DNA of 7,916 bases from Alphaproteobacteria bacterium. Lineage in GTDB: Bacteria > Pseudomonadota > Alphaproteobacteria > CACIAM-22H2. Made by a program: the position numbers and the translations under genes. Of the stretch, positions 1 to 7,916 are shown one piece after another. How positions within the stretch are numbered: position 1 is the first letter of the stretch; every line of letters starts with the position of its first letter. The notes under the pieces were generated by a model that saw only the letters and a program-made list of their open reading frames with translations, did not search any database and was not told the origin of the DNA. The DNA is taken from positions 1 to 7,916 of the forward strand of contig VGDA01000156.1 in the NCBI GenBank assembly GCA_016869915.1, written 5' to 3'.

Positions 1-1066
1 CTTCAATTCCGGCAAGGCCGCGAGCGGCACGGGCCCGTTCCGCTTCGCCGAGTTCGTCCCCAACGACCGCGTCGTGCTCCTGCGCAACGACGCCTACTGG
101 GGCGACAAGCCGGCCTGGCAGAAGGTGACGCTCAAGCTGATCTCCAACAACGCGTCGCGCACCGCCGCGCTGCTCGCGGGCGACGTGCAGATGATCGAGG
201 CCGTGCCCAGCGCCGACGTGCCGCGCCTGCGCGCGAGCCCCCAGGTCTCGCTGCACCGGATCACCTCGAACCGCGTGATCTACCTGTCCTTCGACCAGGT
301 GCGCGACCAGTCGCCCTTCGTCACCGACAAGGCCGGCGCGCTGCTGCCGAACAACCCGCTGAAGGACGTCCGTGTCCGCCGCGCGATCAGCAAGGCGATC
401 AACCGCGCCGCCATCGTCGACCGCGTCTTCGACGGCGACGCCCTGCCGGCCGGCGGGCTCCTGCCCGAGGGCAATTTCGGCGTGTCGCCCAACCTCAGGC
501 CCGACGCCCTGGACCAGGAGGGCGCGCGCGCGCTGCTCGCCGCGGCCGGCTACCAGAACGGCTTCGCCATCACCCTGCACGGCCCGAACGACCGCTACCC
601 CAACGACGAGCGGGTGCTGCAGGCCATCGGACCGATGCTCACGCGCGTCGGCATCGACACGAAGGTGGTGACGCTGCCCTGGGCGACCTACGCGTCGCAG
701 GCCAGCGCGCCCGGCTATGCCTTCAGCGTCACGCTGTTCGGCTGGGGCAGCAATACGGGCGAGACCTCCGACAGCCTGCGCTCGCTCCTCGCGACGCCGA
801 ACCGCGACAAGGGCATGGGCGCGTCCAACCGTGGCCGCTACGGCAACCCGCGGGTCGACGAGCTGCTCGAGAAGGCGCTCGCCACGGTGAACGACGCCGA
901 GCGCCAGAAGCTCCTCTTCCAGGCGAGCGAACTCGCGATCGGGACCGACATGGGCATCGTGCCGCTCTACTACCAGGTCAACACCTGGGCGACGCGCAAG
1001 GGCGTCACCTACAGCGCGCGCCAGGACGAGTACTCGCTCGCCCAGTTCGTCCGCCCGGGCAACTGA
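1..1066 (+). CDS. ABC transporter substrate-binding protein, family 5 (peptide/opine/nickel type), 3' part
   Basis: Periplasmic solute-binding component of the importer encoded by the next four genes. The frame is open from base 2, and about 354 residues are present. Family members are usually about 510-540 residues, so the signal peptide and roughly the first 170 residues lie outside the window; GTG at 74 is internal, not the start. Visible SBP_bac_5 landmarks include SGTGPFRF just inside the left edge and the NDAYWG segment. Also present are the LKDVRVRRAISKAINR helix (about bases 359-406), the LLAAAGY segment and the late IVPLYYQ strand. The usual DppA-like GDNGDPDNF ligand segment is replaced by GWGSNTGETSDSLRSLL (bases 740-790), so the ligand is uncertain; peptides, opines, glutathione or other small solutes are all possible. 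The family call is firm and the substrate is unknown. Confidence 0.95.
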   Translation, partial: FNSGKAASGTGPFRFAEFVPNDRVVLLRNDAYWGDKPAWQKVTLKLISNNASRTAALLAGDVQMIEAVPSADVPRLRASPQVSLHRITSNRVIYLSFDQVRDQSPFVTDKAGALLPNNPLKDVRVRRAISKAINRAAIVDRVFDGDALPAGGLLPEGNFGVSPNLRPDALDQEGARALLAAAGYQNGFAITLHGPNDRYPNDERVLQAIGPMLTRVGIDTKVVTLPWATYASQASAPGYAFSVTLFGWGSNTGETSDSLRSLLATPNRDKGMGASNRGRYGNPRVDELLEKALATVNDAERQKLLFQASELAIGTDMGIVPLYYQVNTWATRKGVTYSARQDEYSLAQFVRPGN

Positions 1067-1080
1067 CCCGCGCCGGCGCC

Positions 1081-1087
1081 GGGGAAG
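1081..1087 (+). promoter_or_regulatory. Ribosome binding site of the first permease gene
   Basis: The purine-rich run GGGGAAG lies 10 nt before ATG 1098 and is the only Shine-Dalgarno-like stretch in the 31-nt gap after the binding-protein gene. It supports ATG 1098 as the start. The bases just upstream (1070-1082) are overlapping GC palindromes. Confidence 0.5.
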
Positions 1088-1097
1088 CGACGCGACG

Positions 1098-2075
1098 ATG
1101 ACCGTCTTCGTCATCAGGCGGCTGATGCAGAGCGGCCTCGTGCTGTTCGTGATGTCGCTGATCGTCTTCTTCGGCGTCTACGCGATCGGCGACCCGGTCG
1201 AGATCTTCATCTCGCCCGAGGCCGACCAGATCGAGCGCGAGCGCGCCAAGGCCGCGCTCGGCCTCGACCGCCCGGTCTGGGCCCAGTACTTCGCCTTCCT
1301 CGGCGCGGCGTTCCAGGGCGACCTCGGGCGGTCCTTCGTCTTCAACATGCCCGCGATCACGCTGATCCTGCAGCGCATGCCCGCGACGCTGGAGCTGGCG
1401 GTCTCGGCGCTGCTGCTGGGGATCGTGGTGGGGCTGCCGCTCGGCATGTATGCCGGCTACCGGCCCGACACGGCCGGCGCCAAGGCCATCCTCGCCACCT
1501 CGATCCTCGGCTTTTCGTTGCCGACCTTCTGGGTCGGGCTGATGCTGATCATGTTCTTTGCGGTCAATCTCGGCTGGCTGCCCTCGACCGGACGCGGCGA
1601 GACGGCGACCTATCTCGGGATCACCTCCAGCCTGTTCACCATCGACGGGCTACGCCACCTCGCGATGCCGGCGCTGAACCTCGCGCTGTTCAAGATCTCG
1701 CTGATCATCCGGCTCGCGCGCGCCGGGATGCGCGAGAACATGCTCATGGACTACGTGCGCTTCGCGCGGGCCAAGGGCCTGCCCATGCGCCGGGTGGTCT
1801 TCGTCCACGTGTTCAAGAACATCCTGATCCCGATCGTCACCGTGATCGGGCTCGAGCTCGGCTCGACCATCGCCTTCGCGGTCGTGACCGAGTCCATCTT
1901 CGCCTGGCCGGGCATGGGCAAGCTGATCATCGACTCGATCCAGCGCCTCGACCGCCCGGTGATCGTGGCCTATCTCTGCATCATCGTTTTCATGTTCATC
2001 GTCATCAACCTCGTGGTCGACATCCTCTACTCGGTCCTGGACCCGCGCGTGCGCCTGTCCGAGGCGAAGGGATGA
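1098..2075 (+). CDS. ABC transporter permease, DppB/GsiC-like
   Basis: Inner-membrane permease of 325 residues, a normal length for the DppB/OppB family. It forms the translocation pore together with the downstream DppC-like protein. The N-terminus has the typical short amphipathic start plus first membrane helix (about residues 9-30). A periplasmic stretch follows, with the family-typical LGLDRPVWAQYFAFL and GDLGRSF segments (about 54-80). Further hydrophobic segments lie near 98-120, 133-158, 188-207, 243-265 and 288-312. The cytoplasmic EAA coupling loop that contacts the ATPases is at about 218-245 (DYVRFARAKGLPMRRVVFVH then KNILIP). The family ending LDPRVRL is present. ATG 1098 is chosen because it follows a GGGGAAG site and gives the expected MTVFVIRRL-type start. 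The gene ends in an ATGA overlap with the next one. Substrate not determinable. Confidence 0.96.
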   Translation: MTVFVIRRLMQSGLVLFVMSLIVFFGVYAIGDPVEIFISPEADQIERERAKAALGLDRPVWAQYFAFLGAAFQGDLGRSFVFNMPAITLILQRMPATLELAVSALLLGIVVGLPLGMYAGYRPDTAGAKAILATSILGFSLPTFWVGLMLIMFFAVNLGWLPSTGRGETATYLGITSSLFTIDGLRHLAMPALNLALFKISLIIRLARAGMRENMLMDYVRFARAKGLPMRRVVFVHVFKNILIPIVTVIGLELGSTIAFAVVTESIFAWPGMGKLIIDSIQRLDRPVIVAYLCIIVFMFIVINLVVDILYSVLDPRVRLSEAKG

Positions 2076-2977
2076 CCATGGCCGCGGCGGCGCGCGACCC
2101 AGGGGTCCAGAGCCCGTTCCGGCGCTTCGTCGCGGACTTCGCGGGGAGCCAGGTCGCCATGGCCGGGCTCGCGGTTTTCGCGCTGGTGCTGGCGGCGGCG
2201 CTCCTCGCGCCGCTGCTGTCGCCGCAGAACCCCTACGACCTCAACCAGCTGGACATCATGGACGGTCGCCAGCCGCCGATGGCGAAGTCCATGGAGGGCT
2301 TCGTGTTCTGGCTCGGCTCCGACGACCAGGGCCGCGACATGCTCTCCGCCATCTTCTACGGGCTGCGCACCTCGCTCGGCGTCGGCGCGATGAGCGCGGT
2401 CGGCGCGCTCGCGCTCGGCATGGCCGCGGGCCTGCTCGCCGCGTATTTCGGCGGCCGCGTCGAGAGCGTGGTGATGCGGATCGTCGACATCCAGCTCTCC
2501 TTCCCCTCGATCCTCGTCGCCCTGATCCTGCTCGCCGTGCTGGGGCAGGGGACGTGGAAGATCATCCTCGCGCTGATCTGCGTGCAGTGGGCCTACTACG
2601 CGCGCACGGTGCGCGGCACGGCGCTGGTGGAGCGACGCAAGGAATACATCGAGGCGGCGCGCTGCCTCGCGCTCGGCCACCGGCGCATCGTGTTCCGCCA
2701 CCTCCTGCCCAACTGCCTGCCGCCGCTGATCGTGGTCGTCACGGTGCAGGTGGCGCACGCGATCGCGCTCGAGGCGACTCTGTCCTTCCTCGGCATCGGG
2801 CTGCCGATCACCGAGCCGTCGCTCGGCCTGCTGATCGCGAATGGCTTCGAGTACCTGCTCTCCGGCAAGTACTGGATCAGCTTCTTCCCCGGCCTGGCGC
2901 TGCTGGTGACGATCGTGTCGATCAACCTCGTCGGCGACCAGCTGCGCGACGTCCTCAATCCGCGGCTGCAGAAATAG
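2072..2977 (+). CDS. ABC transporter permease, DppC/GsiD-like
   Basis: Second inner-membrane permease, 301 residues, partner of the DppB-like protein. A cytoplasmic N-terminal tail leads into helix 1 (about residues 28-50). Next comes the DppC hallmark LGSDDQGRDMLSAIFYGLRTSL (about 81-102), here with SDDQGRD. Later hydrophobic segments fall near 102-126, 145-178, 218-240 and 270-288. The EAA loop is EYIEAARCLALGHRRIVFRH (about 191-210) followed by LLPN, a very good match to the family consensus. The protein ends with VGDQLRDVLNPRLQK, typical of the family. The start at 2072 overlaps the previous stop (ATGA). An in-frame ATG at 2078 has a better spaced AAGGGA (2067-2072) and would remove only two residues. 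Seven bases separate its stop from the ATPase gene. Confidence 0.96.
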   Translation: MTMAAAARDPGVQSPFRRFVADFAGSQVAMAGLAVFALVLAAALLAPLLSPQNPYDLNQLDIMDGRQPPMAKSMEGFVFWLGSDDQGRDMLSAIFYGLRTSLGVGAMSAVGALALGMAAGLLAAYFGGRVESVVMRIVDIQLSFPSILVALILLAVLGQGTWKIILALICVQWAYYARTVRGTALVERRKEYIEAARCLALGHRRIVFRHLLPNCLPPLIVVVTVQVAHAIALEATLSFLGIGLPITEPSLGLLIANGFEYLLSGKYWISFFPGLALLVTIVSINLVGDQLRDVLNPRLQK

Positions 2978-2984
2978 GCCGCAC

Positions 2985-4960
<1,976 letters not shown>

Positions 4961-4965
4961 ACCGC

Positions 4966-4980
4966 GTGGCCCGGCGCCAC
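4966..4980. terminator. Weak inverted repeat between converging operons, possible terminator
   Basis: GTGGC (4966-4970) and GCCAC (4976-4980) can pair across a 5-nt loop within the 21-nt gap between the two stops. There is no T-run on either side, so an intrinsic terminator is not well supported. Rho-dependent termination or read-through into the opposite operon is equally possible. Confidence 0.2.
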
Positions 4981-4981
4981 C

Positions 4982-5749
4982 TCAGGGCGCGAACTGTTCC
5001 TTGAGGACGCGCTCCTCGAGGTTCTGGTCGGGGTCGAAGAGCAGCGTGAACCCGATGTCCGGCACCTCCCGGACCTCGACATGCGCGACGTCGCGCACCT
5101 CGCTGTTGTCGGCCGCGGCGCCGACCGGGCGCTTGTCCGCCTCGAGAACCTCGAAGCCTACCTTCGCGCCATGCGGAAGCAGCGCGCCCCGCCAGCGCCG
5201 CGGCCGGAAGGCGCTGATCGGCGTCAGCGCGAGAAGGCCTGCCCCCAGCGGGATGATCGGGCCATGGGCCGAGAGGTTGTAGGCGGTGCTGCCTGCGGGC
5301 GTGGCGACCATCACGCCGTCGCAGGAGAGTTCCTGCAGGCGCACGACGCCGTCGACGGAGATCCTGATCTTCGCGGTCTGGCGTTGCTGGCGGAACAGCG
5401 CCACCTCGTTGATGGCGGTGGCGACCACGCGCTCGCCGGTCGTCGTCGTGGCCTCCATCCGCAGCGGGTGGAGCAGCACCGGCGTCGCCCTGGCGAGGCG
5501 CTCCTCGAGCCCGGCCTCCCGGAACTCGTTGAGCAGGAACCCGACGCTGCCGCGGTTCATGCCGAAGACCGGCCTGCCCAGCGCCTTGTGGCGATGGAGG
5601 GTCTGCAGCAGGAAACCGTCCCCGCCCAGCGCGACGAGGATATCGGCGGCCTCTGGCTCGACGACGTCGTAGCGCGCGACGAGGCGCTGGCGCGCCTCGC
5701 GCGCGGTGTCGGTGTCTGCGGCGCAGACGGCGATGCGGGGTCCGGTCAT
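4982..5749 (-). CDS. nadK: NAD kinase (ATP-NAD kinase)
   Basis: Cytoplasmic enzyme that phosphorylates NAD to NADP using ATP or polyphosphate; it is the main source of NADP(H) in bacteria. With start ATG 5749 it has 255 residues, the usual length for the short alphaproteobacterial form. The catalytic GGDG motif is in ILVALGGDGFLLQTLH (GGDG 42-45, D44 catalytic). NE is at 114-115 (AINEVALFR), and the nucleotide-binding segment is DGVMVATPAGSTAYNLSAHG (about 144-163). It is followed by LTPISAFRPRRWRGALLP (175-192). An alternative ATG at 5800 would add 17 residues (MPEAEARGPPFVYAPPR) and overlap the MFS gene by 14 nt. It is less likely because family members begin just before the first strand, here PRIAVCAAD. 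Neither start has a clear Shine-Dalgarno. The gene lies 37 nt after the MFS stop and probably depends on the moaA-MFS transcript. Confidence 0.95.
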   Translation of the reverse strand: MTGPRIAVCAADTDTAREARQRLVARYDVVEPEAADILVALGGDGFLLQTLHRHKALGRPVFGMNRGSVGFLLNEFREAGLEERLARATPVLLHPLRMEATTTTGERVVATAINEVALFRQQRQTAKIRISVDGVVRLQELSCDGVMVATPAGSTAYNLSAHGPIIPLGAGLLALTPISAFRPRRWRGALLPHGAKVGFEVLEADKRPVGAAADNSEVRDVAHVEVREVPDIGFTLLFDPDQNLEERVLKEQFAP

Positions 5750-5786
5750 GCGGGGCGGAGCATAGACGAACGGCGGGCCGCGCGCC

Positions 5787-7007
5787 TCAGCCTCCGGCAT
5801 CGTGCCGCGTCGCGTGCCAGAAGGCGATGGCGCCGAGGAAGCTCACCGCCGCGAGGCCCGCGAGCATCGTCGCGTAGTCCTGGCCCAGCGACCACAGCAT
5901 CGCGCCGATCGCCGGGCCGCCGGCGCGCGCGAAGGTCGTCGGCATCGTCATGCTGCCGGAGATCGCCCCGTAGTTGCGCGCGCCGAATATGTCGCGGACG
6001 ATCGTGCCGCGGATGACGGTGCTGATCCCGTTGACGACGCCGTAGACGGCGACGAACAGCGCGAGCATGCGGAGGTCCGCGCCGGCGACGACGGCGAGGA
6101 GGAAGAGCGGCGCGGCGACGGCGAAGATCGCGCGCCCGACGGGCCGCGCCGCGATCCCGCCGCCGCGCGAGAAGAGCAGCAGCCGGCCCGCGACCTGCAG
6201 GGGCCCGATCAGCGTGAAGAGCAGCACGCCGGCGTCGCGGCTGACCCCGCGCTCCTCGAGCATGGGGAGGAAATGGAAGGTCATCGCGGTGAAGGCGACG
6301 TTGTAGGCCGAGAAGGCGACGAGCAGCCCCCAGAACCGCATGTCGGCGATCGCCGCGCGCGTCGGGATGTCGGCGGTGGCGAGGCGCTGCGGCGCGCGCG
6401 GCGCCGGCGAGACCCTCGGCGACAGCATGACCGCGTGGATCGCGGCCGGCAGCAGGAGGTTTGTGGCGGCGAGGACCATGACGGCCTGGCGCCAGCCGAT
6501 CGCCTCGACCAGCGCATGGGCGAGCGGGATGAAGACCGTGCTGGCGAAGCCGCCGACGAGCGTCATCTTGAGGATGCCGCGCGGCGCGTCGTCGCCGAGC
6601 GTGCGGCTCAGGACGGCGAAGCCCGGCTCGTAGAGGGTGCAGGCCATCGCGGCGCCCATCGCGAAGCAGACGGCCCAGAAGGCGAGCGGCGTCTCGACGA
6701 AGGCCCAGGCGAGGACGGCCGCGCTGCCCAGCACCGATCCGCCCGTGAGCACGGGCCAGGCGTTGCCGCGGTCGACCTGCGCGCCGACCCATGGCGCGAA
6801 GATGCCGGACGAGACGAGGCCGATCGTGATGCCGCCGCTGACCACGGCCTTGGACCAGCCGAGCTCCTCGCGCATGGGCACGAAGAAGACGGCGATGCTG
6901 TAGAAGAGGATGCCCCACGAGACGAGCTGGGCGAGCGAGAGGCTCCAGAGGAAGAGCCCGGTGCCGCGGCCCCCCGCCGCGCCGGCCCGGCCCTGATCGG
7001 CGCTCAC
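5787..7007 (-). CDS. Major facilitator superfamily (MFS) transporter, substrate unknown
   Basis: Integral inner-membrane transporter of 406 residues from GTG 7007, the normal size of a 12-helix MFS protein. The start is chosen because it overlaps the moaA stop as GTGA and gives a short polar N-terminus. The first helix follows (about 17-43, LFLWSLSLAQLVSWGILFYS). The 60 codons upstream in frame are Arg/Pro-rich and overlap moaA, so they are a shadow. A typical MFS loop 2-3 is seen as GIFAPWVGAQVDRG (68-81). A long polar central loop near 196-222 separates the two six-helix halves. The second half resumes at FWGLLVAFSAYN and contains IRGTIVRDIFGARNYGAISG (332-351), a pattern common in MFS proteins annotated as monocarboxylate or oxalate/formate-like. 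That resemblance is general and does not fix the substrate or direction. It lies between moaA and nadK in an apparent operon. Confidence 0.9.
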   Translation of the reverse strand: MSADQGRAGAAGGRGTGLFLWSLSLAQLVSWGILFYSIAVFFVPMREELGWSKAVVSGGITIGLVSSGIFAPWVGAQVDRGNAWPVLTGGSVLGSAAVLAWAFVETPLAFWAVCFAMGAAMACTLYEPGFAVLSRTLGDDAPRGILKMTLVGGFASTVFIPLAHALVEAIGWRQAVMVLAATNLLLPAAIHAVMLSPRVSPAPRAPQRLATADIPTRAAIADMRFWGLLVAFSAYNVAFTAMTFHFLPMLEERGVSRDAGVLLFTLIGPLQVAGRLLLFSRGGGIAARPVGRAIFAVAAPLFLLAVVAGADLRMLALFVAVYGVVNGISTVIRGTIVRDIFGARNYGAISGSMTMPTTFARAGGPAIGAMLWSLGQDYATMLAGLAAVSFLGAIAFWHATRHDAGG

Positions 7008-7916
7008 CCGCCGGTCACGCTCATGTGGCGCGGGACGGCGGGCCCGCTGCTGCGCCGGTCGATGACGAAGTCGTGGCCCCTGGGCTTGCGCGCGATGGCG
7101 GCGCGGATCGCGTCGTCGAGCGCGCCGTCGGCCTCGGACTCGCGCAGCGGGCGACGCAGGTCGGCCGCGTCCTCCTGGCCGAGGCACATGTAGAGGGTGC
7201 CCGTGCAGGTCAGCCGCACGCGGTTGCAGGATTCGCAGAAGTTATGGGTGAGCGGGGTGATGAAGCCGATGCGCCGGCCGGTCTCCCGCACCGTGAAGTA
7301 GCGCGCCGGGCCGCCGGTCCGGTAGTCGGTCTCCTCCAGCGTCCAGGAGCGCGCCAGCTGCGCGCGCACCATGCTCAGCGGAAGGTACTGGTCGAGGCGG
7401 TCCTCGCCGCCGATGTCGCCCATCGGCATGACCTCGATGAAGGTCAGGTCGAAGCCCATGTCGCCGCACCAGCGCAGGATGCGGTCGAACTCGTCCTCGT
7501 TGAAGTTGCGCAGCGCGACGGCGTTGATCTTCACCTCGAGGCCCGCGCGCCGCGCCGCCTCCAGCCCCTCGAGGACCTGGTCGAGGCGGCCCCAGCGGGT
7601 GATCGCCGTGAACTTCGCCGGGTCGAGCGTGTCGAGCGAGACGTTGATCCGCCGCACGCCGCAGGCCCGGAGCTCCTCGGCGTGGCGCGCGAGCTGGCTG
7701 CCGTTGGTCGTCACGGTCAGCTCGTCCAGCGCCCCGCTGGAGACGTGCCGGCCCAGCGCGCGGAAGAGGGACATGACGTTCCGGCGGACCAGGGGCTCGC
7801 CGCCGGTGAGGCGCAGCTTGCGCACGCCCAGGCGGACGAAGGCCGAGCAGAGGCGGTCGAGTTCCTCGAAGGTGAGGATCTCGGCCTTCGGCAGGAAGGT
7901 CATGTCCTCGGACATG
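7004..7916 (-). CDS. moaA: GTP 3',8-cyclase MoaA, molybdenum cofactor biosynthesis (N-terminus outside window)
   Basis: Radical SAM enzyme that, with MoaC, turns GTP into cyclic pyranopterin monophosphate. It makes 3',8-cyclo-7,8-dihydro-GTP in the first step of molybdenum cofactor synthesis. The window holds the last 303 residues; family members are about 330-345 long. The right edge falls just after the expected CxxxCxxC radical-SAM cluster site, and the first complete codon is the M of the usual YCM(S/P)E sequence. That ATG at 7915 is therefore internal. Seen in the fragment: KLRLTGGEPLVRR (SAM-binding GGEP at 38-41), TTNGSQL, RINVSLDTLDP and VKINAVALRNFNEDEF. The second cluster site is C227-x2-C230-x13-C244 (FCESCNRVRLTCTG then MCLGQE). 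The C-terminal Gly-Gly tail, important for activity in this family, is intact (SVTGG). The stop overlaps the GTG of the MFS gene. Confidence 0.97.
   Translation of the reverse strand, partial: MSEDMTFLPKAEILTFEELDRLCSAFVRLGVRKLRLTGGEPLVRRNVMSLFRALGRHVSSGALDELTVTTNGSQLARHAEELRACGVRRINVSLDTLDPAKFTAITRWGRLDQVLEGLEAARRAGLEVKINAVALRNFNEDEFDRILRWCGDMGFDLTFIEVMPMGDIGGEDRLDQYLPLSMVRAQLARSWTLEETDYRTGGPARYFTVRETGRRIGFITPLTHNFCESCNRVRLTCTGTLYMCLGQEDAADLRRPLRESEADGALDDAIRAAIARKPRGHDFVIDRRSSGPAVPRHMSVTGG

Noticed and set aside
521..534. Alternating GC run that could be read as a Z-DNA or repeat tract
   Set aside because: It encodes the ordinary EGARALLAA helix of the binding protein with preferred GC codons.
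7008..7187. Sixty-codon N-terminal extension of the MFS gene
   Set aside because: It is antisense-like Arg/Pro-rich sequence overlapping moaA on the same strand. GTG 7007, in a GTGA overlap, gives a normal MFS start.
5802..7193. 463-codon open frame on the + strand opposite the MFS gene
   Set aside because: The product is highly charged and low in complexity (strings of R, E, D, A). The opposite frame encodes a clear membrane protein, so this is a GC shadow.

Overview
The window is very GC-rich (roughly 70% by eye). It is packed with genes carrying strong G/C bias at third codon positions, and no gap between genes exceeds about 40 bases. The MoaA and NAD kinase sequences look alphaproteobacterial: the NAD kinase has an SAYNLSAHGPI-like stretch followed by TPISAFRPRRWRGALLP, and MoaA reads FLPKAEILT after its first iron-sulfur site. 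A Rhodospirillales-, Acetobacterales- or Rhizobiales-like chromosome is the best guess. This is recognition from memory, not a search.

Left part, + strand (1-4960): one operon for a complete peptide/opine/nickel-family (Dpp/Opp/Gsi type) ABC importer. Its genes are a solute-binding protein (N-terminus outside the window), two integral-membrane permeases (DppB-like and DppC-like), and two ATPases (DppD-like and DppF-like). The periplasmic protein captures the solute and hands it to the permease heterodimer, and the two ATPases power import. Genes are separated by 31 nt, an ATGA overlap, 7 nt and a GTGA overlap. This order is that of a single transcript with translational coupling. The substrate cannot be read from sequence. 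The binding protein does not show the DppA-type aspartate motif, so a plain dipeptide transporter should not be assumed.

Right part, - strand (7916-4982): three genes in the order moaA (5' end outside the window), an MFS transporter of unknown substrate, and nadK. moaA and the MFS gene overlap by GTGA, and nadK starts 37 nt after the MFS stop, so they are probably co-transcribed from a promoter beyond the right edge. They link molybdenum cofactor synthesis, a membrane transporter and NADP production only by position; no shared pathway is evident.

The two operons converge, with 21 nt between the dppF-like and nadK stops and only a weak hairpin there. No tRNA, rRNA, CRISPR, insertion sequence, phage gene, toxin-antitoxin pair or defence system is visible. 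The many long ORFs opposite or out of frame with these genes are GC-driven shadows. I read this as an ordinary housekeeping and transport region and found no undescribed system.
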